This document shows positions 7,561 to 17,540 of a stretch of 64,000 bases of DNA, piece after piece; within the stretch, counting starts at the first letter, position 1, and each line of letters opens with the position of its first letter. The stretch comes from Gammaproteobacteria bacterium (GTDB lineage: Bacteria > Pseudomonadota > Gammaproteobacteria > Burkholderiales > Rhodocyclaceae). The translations under genes and the position numbers were made by a program. The stretch is taken from assembly GCA_018828385.1 (NCBI GenBank), contig JAHJVE010000012.1, positions 1 to 64,000 of the forward strand, given 5' to 3'. A model generated the notes under the pieces. It ran no database searches and was not told the DNA's origin. It was given only the letters and a program-made list of their open reading frames with translations.

Positions 7561-10500
7561 GCTGCCCCCAAATTCTCTTTGCTGTCGGCTGCTATTGCCT
7601 CCACCGCCAATGCAATGTCGTCATCCGACAAAAAGGGCGCTTGCGCGAACACAAGGCCTTGCTCGCCATTGAGCTTGGCGGCCATGTGGCCGCAACCCAG
7701 CAGCAATTCGGCTCCTGGTCGATCAAGTGCGATCTTGGATGTGGCTTCGCTGGCGACTTTCAGGATCAGGCGGTTGCCCAAGTTCTCGCGCAACTGCATC
7801 GGCATCACGTCTTTGTCCGGCCGCTGGGCGGCAAAGATCAGGTGAATGCCTGCGGCCCGCGCCTTCACGCCAAGCCGTTGCACTGCAGCGCTCACCGCGC
7901 CCTTGTAAGCGTCGTCCAGCATCCAATCCGCAAACTCGTCATGGATTAGGAACATCATAGGCAGCCGGTCCTCAGGCGCCGCCTTGGCGTTGAATGTAGC
8001 CAGGTCTCGCGCGCGGGCTTGGGCGAACGCCCTATAGCGGCTCTCCATCTCTTCGACAAGCGCCTCCAACACTTCGGTCGAGCGCTCCTTTGTCGTGACG
8101 ATGGCCTCGCGCATGTGCGGTAAGTCTTCCAATGCGGCGTAGTCCACTCCCATCTTCGGGTCGATGAGGACGATCTGGGCCAGCTCCTTCGGATTGGTCG
8201 CCGCGATGTCCAGCAGGATCGCTTGAATCAAGACCGACTTGCCGCTGCCTGTTGCACCTGCCACCAGCGAATGCGGCTCATGTGAGGACAGGCCGCCGAA
8301 CTCGCCACCAAGATTCAGATAGAGCAAGGAGCCGTTGATCTCCTGGAGCCCCAGGACAAACGAGGTGTTAATGCCTGCCACATTTCGTTTGAGCTGCCGC
8401 TTGGCCCACAAGTCCCACAGCGAAACCGCCTGCCGCTTGATGCCAGCAATCGTCACCACGATCTCGCCAGGCTTGGGCTGTACCGTCACCAGACTAATGG
8501 CGTGGGTGGTCAGCAGTTGGGTGCGCTTGGCTTCGATGTCTTCGACCCTGAGTCGATCAGAGCCCGCCAGACGCACCAGACAGCCATTGGGTGTCATGCG
8601 CGTGCCAAGGACAGCGGCCTGCAAGCCGTAGCTGTTCAAAGCCGTTTTGAGCTTCTTGGTGGTCTCCTGAGCCCAAGCTTCGCGCTCATCATCTGCCACA
8701 GCCAATCCAGCCTGCTTGGCAGCGATCAAAGCCGACAGGTGCAACCCCACCGCCGCCACCGCCACAGGAGCCGGAGCAGTAGCCTCAGCTTGGGTAATTC
8801 CCGTAGTGAGTGTCGCATCCACGGGAACGGCCATCGGAGGGCTCACCAGGACCTGTTGAACGAGTTCAACCGCGACCGTCGCTTCTTGTGGCTGATCCGA
8901 CTGCTGGCCAACCTGTTCCATCATCGCGTGCCAACCAACGCGCGCGGCGGGGCGGCTGAACGCGACCGATTTCCACGGCTCCGCGCCACCTAGCAAGGCC
9001 CTCGCATCGATGGCGCCGGCTCCGGCCGCGTAGGCCTCCACTAGCTTGCGCAACTCGGGCCGATCGAACACCTCCTGCCACGCTTGAACGTCATCGGTGT
9101 TGTCGATCTCAATCTGTTCGGATGCCGATTGAGACTGGCCAGCCTCAGCGGAATGGATGAAGACATGCGAGTAGCCGCGCAGCGCGATGTCCACATCGCC
9201 TTCACGCAGCTTCGCTCGCGCCCGCTCCAGCAGCCCCGAGAGGCCTGGCGGAATCTCAGCATCGATCAGCAAGTCGGCCAGGCGCGAGAGCCACACGTCG
9301 CGGTCAAGGCGGCCGGGGGAGCCAAACAATGCGGCGCGGAACGTGGTCAACGTCGCCATGAGCTGCGCCTTCGACGAACGCCGCGCCTCGGCGGCGCTAT
9401 CGGCGGCAACATACTTGGATTCAACTACCGCAATGCGCAGGCGAACTCCATCATCGACCTCCTCGACACAGAGGGCCAGGATGTCGGCGATGCGGCTTTC
9501 GCGTTGGGCCAGCCAATCTGCATAGTCGTCGAGCAAGAAGAAAACGCTGAACGACCGGCCGACTTTGGCCTGGGCGGCGAACTCCTCAGCGATCAAATGC
9601 CGGCTGAGGACCAGCCCGAGCATTTCGCCAGCTGAGACACCGCGCTTGGCGGCGCGCAGAACGATGTCGCCAGAGACCGACAGGGCATCCTTCTTCATCC
9701 GCGCGGCCACCGCATCGAGCTCGTCGCTCCTAAGCGAAAGGCTCAGCTCGCCAAGGCGCCGACGGATCAACACCCCCAGCAGGCGCAGTTCGGAAGTCGA
9801 GCTCACGATCATATTGCGCCCGTTGGTGGACGCCCGGCGATATCGCACCACGGTGATGCCATTGTGTTGCAACTGGCGCTTGTCGAGCAACTCGTCATAG
9901 GTGGCGACCCACTCAGCCAATGCGTGAGCGTCATTCATGGTCGAAGCCAGGGCCTCGTGCTGCAAGGAGATGCGCCGGGCAGGCAGATAGCGGGCTCCCA
10001 CAGGCGCATCGGTCTGACGATGCACGGCGGCTACCGCGCCTACATAGGCCCAACCGGAGGCGGTCTGCCATGGGCAAGTCAGGAACGTGGTGGATTTGAG
10101 CTCGTTTTCGCCTGAGACACTGCGATATGCCCAGCGCGAGGGGGCGTGCTCCAAACTAGGCCGATCATTAGTCCAGTCCACTGGCAACCATTCTTCGACA
10201 GCCGTGCGCGACACCACGTCATGCAGGAAGGCCACATCGAAAGGTTTGAACCCGCCTTCGCCCTGTCCCGGCGTTGCCGATGCCGGCGTCACGGCAATGC
10301 GCAGCTTGGAAATGAAGTTGTCCGAGGTCTCGCTGACCACCGGCAGGTCGGCATCATCACCCGCCTTGTTGACCAGCTCTGCATAGACCCGGCGCAGCTT
10401 GGCCGGGTCGCTGTGCCTTACCGACACATTGCATTGGAAGTCATCCTCCGTTTGCAGGCCCGCAAGCTCGCGCACGGTGGCTAATGGAAGCTCTGCCGCG

Positions 10501-12971
10501 TCGGCGTTGTAGAGCAACACGCTGAGATTGGCCGCTTCGTGGGGCTGCAGGCCGATGTAGCGCTCCAAAAGCTCGCGCGCCTGCTTGGCGGCGGCCGTTG
10601 GATCGACATCTGTCATCGAATCCTCTGCGCCACGGACTGCCCGTTCAAAGAGGCTATATCCGTTGACGGTGCTGCTCTCGGACACAAGGAGCGGTTCGCT
10701 GCCGCGCTGCAAGATGGCAATCTCGGGGTAGAACGGGTGAGCGAGCTCCTCGGAAAACTCCCGAAAGAAGATGTCGCGATGGCCGAATAGCACGCTATCG
10801 CTGGTAAGCAAGTGGGTCACCAAACCCGCAACGCGGCGCGTCTTCACTGCCAGCGCTTTCATGCGTTCGGGATGCCATGGCGGGATGATGAGCGATGGCT
10901 GCTCGCCGGATACGCGAGCCGTACCAATTGAGAGCACCTCGGCCACTAGTTTTGCGCGGCATACGTCGCCGCGGGCATGAACCGTCAAAGCGTTGAGCAA
11001 TGCGGCGAACGACTCCGCCTGGCGCATAACGGCCTCGCCTTGCAGGCCCGTGTCGATAAAGTCCTTCATGGCCACGATGTAATCGGCCTCGAAGGTATCC
11101 CAGCCTGCGCGCAACTCGTCGCGCTGCTCCTTGGTCAAGCGGCCCTCGGCCGCGAGTTCCTTGATACGGTCCTTGATCTCGGCGCGCTGGCTGCGCAGTT
11201 TGTTGGCGGGTGGAACAAGCGAACCGGCGTCGCGCGAGAACGTGGCTTCAAGCGTTCCCGTATCGAGCAGCGAGACGCTTTGCACGCCGCCTTTCTTGCT
11301 GACCAATCGGCGCGGAACCTCGGTGCAACCGACCGCGCCCTTTTCCAGCAGGCGGCGCATATCGGACACCATCGCCAGTCCGATAGACTCAGGGCGGTAG
11401 CTCCAAACGAGCTGCGTCTTGTCGATGATGGTTTCGCGATCGCCCAAGCGCTGCATGAGCGCTACGTCGAACTTAATCTGGACCGCGTTTCTGGCCAGCG
11501 ACGAGACGGGCTTGAGCGCCGTACCGCGAAGCTCTTTCTCTTTGGCGAAAAACTTCTCGTAATCGAAGAGCGGGTCGGGCAGGTTGCCAGCGCCCATGCG
11601 CTCGACCTTCCAGTCCACCCTTGAGCCCATCAATTCCCGGAGCCCCCGATACATCGCGGAGAAGTAGGACCCCACGTCATAATTGAACCGCTCGCGCCAC
11701 TCCTTGCGGCCCTTGTTGACGGTGAATCGCAGGAACCGCTCACCCGCGATGTCGCCAACTCCGGCCAAGAGGTGGTGCGCCACGCCCGCGAAACCATCGA
11801 GAAAGTCGTTGCACTCAATGGCCTTGCCGAAGATCGCTTTCTCCCAACGCGCATGGAGCAGCCGGGACTGCTCGATGTGGCGCCGGTGCAGCTCGAAGAA
11901 GACCTTGTCGTCATCATTCCACTCGGAACGCTTCTCGCGTGCCTTGAGATCTTCAAGATGGCGTTTCCACTTCTCGTCGAGGGCATCGGCGTCTTCGCAA
12001 TCGTGCTCAAAGAATTTCAGCGTGTGCTCGGCCAGGCCTTGCAGCTTCTCCTTGGGCTTGTCGAAGATGTGGCAAACGCCATCTGTCTCCCATTCGAGTT
12101 CGGCCACGTCGGCGGCTGGCTGGTTGTCGCCCATGGGAGCGTTGATGAACGCATCCAACGCGACGCGCGCAGCGTCGGTGATGTCTGTCGCGTTGTCCAT
12201 CAAGCGCTGGCGCATTTCGTCAGGGTCCAGCGGCTGGCCGTTGGACCGCAATCGCAAAAGCAGCGGTGCTCGATGGGCGAAGAGTTTTTCGAAGGCCTTC
12301 TTCCATGGCTTGAATGACGCGCCATAGGTTCTCGCGCTGGCGAAGAATGAGGTGTCCCTGGGCAACCCAACCTTGGGCAGCGACCAACCGATGGCGTCGC
12401 GAATCGGTAGACCACGCGTCGCCGACATGGCCTCGGTAACGTGGGCGCAGAAATCGCCGAGCTGCACGAGCGACAGCTCATTGGCGGAAATGAGCCCTTT
12501 GAGGGCCGAGCGGAACACCTGGCGATCTTCGGGAACCGGCGTCATGCACCCGACGTGGCATGTGGCATCGACCCACGCCTCTTCGTTGGCGCGCAGTTCC
12601 TTGGCGCCCAAAGCGGTGACGTGGCCGAGCGTGTCAGCCAGATTGTGCTCGTTGCCGTTGGCTGTGAGGATCGCCTCCTTACTCGTCTGGGCGTTGTTGC
12701 GCACGAAGCCCGCGTTGTGCTGGATCAGCGCCTCGGGCGGCAAGCCCTGTCCTTCGACCAATGCCTCGGGGATCATGAGATCGACACGGGCGGCGAGGTC
12801 GTGGTTGGCCAGGACCGCGCGCGCGACCGACGCGACTTGCGAAGAAGACAGTTTGTCGAGGCGGAACAGCGCCGCCGAATCCTGCGCAGAGCCGTCGGCC
12901 TGGCGAGCGTCATTGATGCGCTTAGCCAGGATGTCGGCGCCGACGCGCCCAATGATCCGATCGGTCAGCAA
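7557..12971 (-). CDS. dptH: DptH-like large FtsK/HerA-type ATPase
   Basis: About 1804 residues. The last 250 form an FtsK/SpoIIIE-type motor domain: Walker A GATGSGKS near residue 1570, Walker B MMFLIHDEF near 1675 and the following AAQRPDKDVMP segment. The long N-terminal part is helical with few recognisable motifs. Size, C-terminal motor and gene order match DndH/DptH of DNA phosphorothioation-dependent restriction. Start: a GTG at 13016 would extend it by 15 codons, but AAAGGAG sits 8 bases before a TTG at 12971 that overlaps the dptG stop (TTGCTGA), so I choose the TTG. The 3' end overlaps the DUF262 start. Confidence 0.8.
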   Translation of the reverse strand: MLTDRIIGRVGADILAKRINDARQADGSAQDSAALFRLDKLSSSQVASVARAVLANHDLAARVDLMIPEALVEGQGLPPEALIQHNAGFVRNNAQTSKEAILTANGNEHNLADTLGHVTALGAKELRANEEAWVDATCHVGCMTPVPEDRQVFRSALKGLISANELSLVQLGDFCAHVTEAMSATRGLPIRDAIGWSLPKVGLPRDTSFFASARTYGASFKPWKKAFEKLFAHRAPLLLRLRSNGQPLDPDEMRQRLMDNATDITDAARVALDAFINAPMGDNQPAADVAELEWETDGVCHIFDKPKEKLQGLAEHTLKFFEHDCEDADALDEKWKRHLEDLKAREKRSEWNDDDKVFFELHRRHIEQSRLLHARWEKAIFGKAIECNDFLDGFAGVAHHLLAGVGDIAGERFLRFTVNKGRKEWRERFNYDVGSYFSAMYRGLRELMGSRVDWKVERMGAGNLPDPLFDYEKFFAKEKELRGTALKPVSSLARNAVQIKFDVALMQRLGDRETIIDKTQLVWSYRPESIGLAMVSDMRRLLEKGAVGCTEVPRRLVSKKGGVQSVSLLDTGTLEATFSRDAGSLVPPANKLRSQRAEIKDRIKELAAEGRLTKEQRDELRAGWDTFEADYIVAMKDFIDTGLQGEAVMRQAESFAALLNALTVHARGDVCRAKLVAEVLSIGTARVSGEQPSLIIPPWHPERMKALAVKTRRVAGLVTHLLTSDSVLFGHRDIFFREFSEELAHPFYPEIAILQRGSEPLLVSESSTVNGYSLFERAVRGAEDSMTDVDPTAAAKQARELLERYIGLQPHEAANLSVLLYNADAAELPLATVRELAGLQTEDDFQCNVSVRHSDPAKLRRVYAELVNKAGDDADLPVVSETSDNFISKLRIAVTPASATPGQGEGGFKPFDVAFLHDVVSRTAVEEWLPVDWTNDRPSLEHAPSRWAYRSVSGENELKSTTFLTCPWQTASGWAYVGAVAAVHRQTDAPVGARYLPARRISLQHEALASTMNDAHALAEWVATYDELLDKRQLQHNGITVVRYRRASTNGRNMIVSSTSELRLLGVLIRRRLGELSLSLRSDELDAVAARMKKDALSVSGDIVLRAAKRGVSAGEMLGLVLSRHLIAEEFAAQAKVGRSFSVFFLLDDYADWLAQRESRIADILALCVEEVDDGVRLRIAVVESKYVAADSAAEARRSSKAQLMATLTTFRAALFGSPGRLDRDVWLSRLADLLIDAEIPPGLSGLLERARAKLREGDVDIALRGYSHVFIHSAEAGQSQSASEQIEIDNTDDVQAWQEVFDRPELRKLVEAYAAGAGAIDARALLGGAEPWKSVAFSRPAARVGWHAMMEQVGQQSDQPQEATVAVELVQQVLVSPPMAVPVDATLTTGITQAEATAPAPVAVAAVGLHLSALIAAKQAGLAVADDEREAWAQETTKKLKTALNSYGLQAAVLGTRMTPNGCLVRLAGSDRLRVEDIEAKRTQLLTTHAISLVTVQPKPGEIVVTIAGIKRQAVSLWDLWAKRQLKRNVAGINTSFVLGLQEINGSLLYLNLGGEFGGLSSHEPHSLVAGATGSGKSVLIQAILLDIAATNPKELAQIVLIDPKMGVDYAALEDLPHMREAIVTTKERSTEVLEALVEEMESRYRAFAQARARDLATFNAKAAPEDRLPMMFLIHDEFADWMLDDAYKGAVSAAVQRLGVKARAAGIHLIFAAQRPDKDVMPMQLRENLGNRLILKVASEATSKIALDRPGAELLLGCGHMAAKLNGEQGLVFAQAPFLSDDDIALAVEAIAADSKENLGAA

Positions 12972-14500
12972 TCTTCTTCTCCTTTGAGTCCAAACGGATT
13001 TTCCACGAACGAGCACGAGTCGGAGAGCCGACGCACCAGCCCGAGCCCAACCAGCCGCGCTTCGAGGTTGGCGCGGTTCTCGCTGAGCACCTCTTGGTCC
13101 ACCTTCTTCTCGGCGACAAGGCGTGAGCCTTCCGCGTCGCCAATGACGATCCCGTAGCGCCTCTTGGCCTCGGCCAGGAATTCGTCGAACTGCATGCGGT
13201 CATCGACGATGGCCACCACCAACGTCTTGATGAGACGGTCGTTGGGGGCGTATCGCGTGCGCCTGGCAAGACGGCGCGAGCTGAGCCCAATGGCCCGCGA
13301 CCAAGACGCGTGAATTTTCCCGACGTGTTGCTGGTGGCGCGAAAGTGCCATATCCACCAGCATCTCGATCAGCTTGTCGCCGGACATGCGCGTGTAGTCC
13401 GCCTCGTCGTCCGAGTCGCTCGACGGCCACTGGAACAGCTCGCGCATGATGCTGGCCCGCTCGGCGTCGGGGTAGTCCGACTTGGACGCAGCCTCCCACT
13501 CGGGCAAGAGGCGGGCTTGCTCGATTGAAGCCCGGACCGCCTTGAGCGACAGGCCTTGGTTGAGCTGGTAACTATCGCCAGAGAGCGCCCGAACCTTGGT
13601 CCGCTCCTTGGAGACGATCTCGCAGATAAACTCCACGGGCTCGGCGTCGCCCGCCTGAGTCTTGGCCTGCTCAAGGAAATACAACAAGAGGTTCAGCCCC
13701 GCCGACGCGATCAAGTGTTCCAACGCGTCGTAGATCGGCATGTCCTTGGCCAGGATCGCCAGCCAATCTTCGCAGAGCTGATCGAAACGCGGGTTGGACG
13801 CGTGGGGCAGGTAGCCCACGTCACGCGAATTCGAGGCCAACTGGGGCTCGCCCTGCAATGCCCGCACAAGTCGGTTCATCGGCGCAGACCGATTGAAGAG
13901 ACGCTGCGACAGCTGCGCGCCCAGCTCCGGCCCGCGAGCCGCGCGGCTTAGCATCAAATAGAGCAGCTCTCCAGTGCGGGCGAAGAATCGGCGGTCGTTG
14001 CTCGCTCCGCCCGAGTCAATCCGCAAGTCCTCGAATATCGCGTCGGGGCCAAAGGGAAACACGAACTTTGAGCTCCAACGCTTGTTGCTGCGGGCCTCGA
14101 ACGCCGATGAGCGCAATAGCTCGATAGCCTTGGCGAAGTCGTCAAAGTTGGAGAATGCCTTGCGGAGGTAGCCCATGTCCTCGTCGCCAAGCTTGGTCGC
14201 GTCTTGGGCAAACAAGGCGCTCCACTCGCGCCACTTCTCGTCATCGGTGACGGACCGTTCACGGATCGCCTCGACGAAAGGGTTGTTGAACAACAACCCG
14301 CGCAAGCGGATTTGATGCTGGGGTCTGTATCTCACCTTGTCGCTCGGCGCGGCGATCAATGGACTGTCAAGATTTGACCCCAGGACGCCCAGGAATTCCA
14401 GCACCGCCAAATGCGGCAACTGCTCGTCATAGAGGCGGTGGCCCCAAATGTGCTCATCGACGGCGAAATCGACCCGGTCAATGTCAATGCGCTGCCTCAT
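12965..14500 (-). CDS. dptG: DptG-like protein of DNA restriction module
   Basis: 511 residues, no enzymatic motif that I can recognise. It is assigned mainly by position between a DptF-like and a DptH-like ATPase and by its length, which suits DndG/DptG. The N-terminus begins MRQRIDIDRVDF directly at an ATGA overlap with dptF, and the 3' end overlaps the TTG start of dptH. The body is charged and helix-rich (for example LARRTRYAPNDRLIKTL near residue 420), with a winged-helix-like segment possible at the C-terminus. In characterised systems DndG bridges the two ATPases; that role is assumed here. Confidence 0.68.
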   Translation of the reverse strand: MRQRIDIDRVDFAVDEHIWGHRLYDEQLPHLAVLEFLGVLGSNLDSPLIAAPSDKVRYRPQHQIRLRGLLFNNPFVEAIRERSVTDDEKWREWSALFAQDATKLGDEDMGYLRKAFSNFDDFAKAIELLRSSAFEARSNKRWSSKFVFPFGPDAIFEDLRIDSGGASNDRRFFARTGELLYLMLSRAARGPELGAQLSQRLFNRSAPMNRLVRALQGEPQLASNSRDVGYLPHASNPRFDQLCEDWLAILAKDMPIYDALEHLIASAGLNLLLYFLEQAKTQAGDAEPVEFICEIVSKERTKVRALSGDSYQLNQGLSLKAVRASIEQARLLPEWEAASKSDYPDAERASIMRELFQWPSSDSDDEADYTRMSGDKLIEMLVDMALSRHQQHVGKIHASWSRAIGLSSRRLARRTRYAPNDRLIKTLVVAIVDDRMQFDEFLAEAKRRYGIVIGDAEGSRLVAEKKVDQEVLSENRANLEARLVGLGLVRRLSDSCSFVENPFGLKGEEDC

Positions 14501-16389
14501 TCCGAAATCCTCACGGTGATCGGCCGAGAGAACCCGTGTCCGCCTTGTTCGATGTCAATGAAGTTGAGCGTCAACGAGCCACTGTCGGCGCCTGCCTCGT
14601 CGTCGTCCTGCTGGCTCCTGCCTCTGAAGAGCTCGGCCTTGCGCAGCAGCTTGGCCTTGAAGGCCAGCATGTCCTCTAAACACTCGTTAGAGAAGCTGCC
14701 AGGCAACGCGCCTTCGGCTACGCGCGAGAGAAACTCAAAGCGCACGGGCGTGAGGTCGAAGGCCACAGAGTTTCCAGCGCCTTGGGCCAACGAAATGTCC
14801 AGCGAAGGACGGCCAGTATTTGCTTCGAGCTTGATGGCCATGCCGACGCCATTGAGGCGCCGCGAGGGTGCCTCGGTGTCGCACAGCACGCTGACGCGTG
14901 ATTGCGTGAAGCCGCCCGAACTTGCGACGAAAATTCGGTCTACGTTGTCGATCAGCAGGCCGGTCATCACGCGGTTGAGCCCGCGCACGATTCGTCCACG
15001 CACCGTCTCGGAGACGGCCTTCTTGTCCAGCAGGGCAGCACGCATCTCCAAGTATTCGCCTGCGAAGCGGAACACCGTCATGGACCAGAAGGGATAGCCC
15101 TCTTCGTCAGGCGGTAAGGTAAAAAAGAGCCGGCGGCGTTGTTCCTGCAATAGGTCCATGAAGCCAGCGGCACCGCCGTCGATTCGGGCTGCCTCCTCGC
15201 CTTCCAGATACTTGTCTTGGGCGCTCAACAGCCTTGGTGTGGCGCCGTAGATCGAATCGCTGCCGATCAAGCGGGCAAACGTCGGCGCAAGCTTCACGTC
15301 GTCTTTGCCGTAGACCAACAAACCATCGGCACCATTAGTGGTCTCATCGCCCACGCCGAAGGCCGCCATCGCCTTGAACACCGGACGATCGGCCAGCCGC
15401 CTCTTGGGCAGGTTGGCGCCGAACGCGTTGCCGTAGACGCTAGCGCGGTCCACGGCGCCTTGCTCCTGAATCCACGCGACTTCGGCGCATGACATCAAGC
15501 AGTCCTTGGCGTCGCGGTGCCCCAAGATCATGTTTGCGCACAGGGCGAGCAAGTCTCGGACAGGCAGATGCTGCCCGTTGAGCCTGGCGATCTCCACCAA
15601 ATCGCCCAAGCGGCGCCCCAGTTGCGCGCCATCACCGGTCCCGAGCAGACGCTCGCGGTTCTCGTAGATCGGGCAGACCTTGCCTCCGGATTTCAATGCG
15701 CATCTGGCGCAGTTGTCCCATTCGGCATGTTTGGCTACGGCCGCAACCACTTCCTCCAATGCCATCCGGCCCACGCTACGGCTGAGATCAAAGACGGCAA
15801 GGCGTTCGGGTTCCTGCCCTGCTTGCAAGAAAAACTCCTGCAGTGGCTTACGCAAGGGATGGTTGCGTCCTTGTCTGCGCCCCAAGTCGCGAAGCCGATC
15901 GAGAACCTGACCGTGATTGGCCGCCAAGATGACGATCTCGCTGTCGTCGCCACCTAGCACCGACTTTTCAAGGCGGGCCAATGGGGCGTCGCTTTCCTCA
16001 CCGTTGAACTCGCTAAGATCTTTGACAAATACGGCCAAGCGGCCATCGGCCAAGCGATGCTCTTTAATGTTGCCTTTGGCGGCCCACGCCCGCGGATCAC
16101 CTCCCATGGATGTCCAAAGTGCTCGGCAGTGGTAGGTCTTCCCGTCGCCGGCCGTGCCTGCAATCAGCATTGAGCCTGGCTTGCCCGAGGCGAGATGCGC
16201 ATTCATCGGCTCGAGCATCGGTGTGCTGAGCGCAATTGGTTGGACCTTGGCTCTTCCAATTGCTCCCGCCACGTATTCGTCAAACATGGTCAGATTGTTT
16301 GGTGTTGGTCCGTAGGTGCGCAGAAAGCGCACCCAAGCGCTTGACGGTGGCACGCTCGTACCCACCGTGGCTATAGATTGGTCTTGCAC
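14497..16389 (-). CDS. dptF: DptF-like P-loop ATPase
   Basis: 630 residues from a GTG start preceded by AGGGAGAAGAA. Walker A GTAGDGKT at residues 78-85 is followed by a Walker B-like EIVILAANHG near 155. A cysteine cluster (CARCALKSGGKVC, near 235-247) fits the metal-binding segment seen in DndF/DptF-type proteins. It is the first gene of the operon. DptF acts with DptG and DptH to restrict DNA lacking the host modification. No dndB-E genes are in the window, so the mark that would be sensed is unknown. The nearest alternative is the DptF-like ATPase of a methylation-associated defence system. Confidence 0.74.
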   Translation of the reverse strand: MQDQSIATVGTSVPPSSAWVRFLRTYGPTPNNLTMFDEYVAGAIGRAKVQPIALSTPMLEPMNAHLASGKPGSMLIAGTAGDGKTYHCRALWTSMGGDPRAWAAKGNIKEHRLADGRLAVFVKDLSEFNGEESDAPLARLEKSVLGGDDSEIVILAANHGQVLDRLRDLGRRQGRNHPLRKPLQEFFLQAGQEPERLAVFDLSRSVGRMALEEVVAAVAKHAEWDNCARCALKSGGKVCPIYENRERLLGTGDGAQLGRRLGDLVEIARLNGQHLPVRDLLALCANMILGHRDAKDCLMSCAEVAWIQEQGAVDRASVYGNAFGANLPKRRLADRPVFKAMAAFGVGDETTNGADGLLVYGKDDVKLAPTFARLIGSDSIYGATPRLLSAQDKYLEGEEAARIDGGAAGFMDLLQEQRRRLFFTLPPDEEGYPFWSMTVFRFAGEYLEMRAALLDKKAVSETVRGRIVRGLNRVMTGLLIDNVDRIFVASSGGFTQSRVSVLCDTEAPSRRLNGVGMAIKLEANTGRPSLDISLAQGAGNSVAFDLTPVRFEFLSRVAEGALPGSFSNECLEDMLAFKAKLLRKAELFRGRSQQDDDEAGADSGSLTLNFIDIEQGGHGFSRPITVRISE

Positions 16390-16916
16390 TTCTTCTCCCT
16401 GGCCCTTGGATTTGTACGGTTTAAAGCGGGCTGGCTATTCTAGACGGCTCTGAGTTTTTCTGTTGGCACTGTATCTCATATATGTCTTTACACTATCAAC
16501 AGAGTTGGTAGTTGGCCTCTGAGCTTGGCCCGCTGATTCGTATGGCGGTGATCGTCGGCGTTGGCCGAGCCGTTTCCGCCGGGATTGCAGGAGCGAAATG
16601 CAGTTCAAGTCTGGAGCAGCCGTTGATAGAGAACAGGGCCTAATGGCTCTTGTAGGTCGGGTCCCGCCGACCGGCATCGGCAAAGCTGTCGATCAAGATG
16701 ACTTCCTGACCTAGGTCCGTTGACTGACACAGACCGGCCGTCTGCCTCCCCAGGTACCAACGGTAGTGTTGGCCGAGGTGCTGTCACCGATACCAATCGC
16801 CCGACGATCTCGTTTGTATTGTGAAGCTGACAATCACCAGTATAGCCATGACATGCGCTATCAGAGCATACCTTCCTATTGGCGGATTACACCGATCTCA
16901 TCGCGGAAATACTGCC
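16390..16916. other. Intergenic junction between defence operon and ICE genes
   Basis: 527 bp with no convincing gene on either strand; the few open frames are short and lack ribosome sites. It must contain the promoter of the minus-strand dptF operon near 16390-16480, where the sequence becomes AT-richer (TATATGTCTTTACACTATC around 16478-16497). No inverted repeat of an insertion sequence or attachment-site duplication was recognised. Confidence 0.4.
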
Positions 16917-17540
16917 TCATCCACGCCTGTGAAAACACCCCACTGCCAGTCCCGCTAGCACCCCGACCACCAGCGGCGCACACGGCAGCAGCAGCGGATG
17001 CAACGACACCGGCAGCACGAAGCCGATGACTGTCGCGCAGAGGATCACGATCACCAGGCAGGCGTATAGCGCGAACATTTCCGGATCGTGCTGCAGGAAC
17101 TCCTTGGCTTTGATGAGTCGTGCGAAGCCGCCGTCGACGACTGCAGCCAAGACGAATGCCGCCAGCCAGGGTAGCCATTCGAGCAGGGTGGAGAGTCGAT
17201 AGCTGGCGAGCAGGAGCAGCGCGTCGATGGCGCGGAAGTAGGCGTTGTTGAAGAGGCGCTGGTTGACCGAGGACATCTCCTGGGACACCGCGCCGTTCAC
17301 GCTAGCTGGTGAAGGCGCATCCTTCGCGGCAGGAATCGGCGTGACCTGGGCCGTCGAATCTTGCATGCTCATCGCCCGGTCCAGCATGCGGGTGGCGGGC
17401 TCCGCGCCCCAGTAGGCGGCGGCCGCCTCATGCTCGGCGCGTAGCTGCGCGAGGAAGCGCTCCGGGGGATGGGCCGACGGCGCGTACAGCACCAGGACCA
17501 GCAGGACGAGCAGCGACAACACGGCGACAGCGCGAATCAT
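16917..17540 (-). CDS. ICE membrane protein, DUF4400 / PFL_4697-like family
   Basis: 207 residues. One N-terminal hydrophobic segment (VLSLLVLLVLVLY) is followed by a soluble stretch and then at least three membrane segments (ALLLLASYRL, LPWLAAFVLAAVV, FALYACLVIVILCATVIGF and following). It overlaps the traD stop by 4 bases, the usual order in PFGI/SXT-type elements, where this protein is encoded right after the coupling protein. It is presumed to act with TraD at the inner membrane during conjugation; its exact role is unknown. Confidence 0.78.
   Translation of the reverse strand: MIRAVAVLSLLVLLVLVLYAPSAHPPERFLAQLRAEHEAAAAYWGAEPATRMLDRAMSMQDSTAQVTPIPAAKDAPSPASVNGAVSQEMSSVNQRLFNNAYFRAIDALLLLASYRLSTLLEWLPWLAAFVLAAVVDGGFARLIKAKEFLQHDPEMFALYACLVIVILCATVIGFVLPVSLHPLLLPCAPLVVGVLAGLAVGCFHRRG

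Noticed and set aside
5285-16389. A complete Dnd/Dpt phosphorothioation system
   Set aside because: No cysteine desulfurase, dndC-type or dndD/dndE gene is present in the window; only the restriction half is recognisable.
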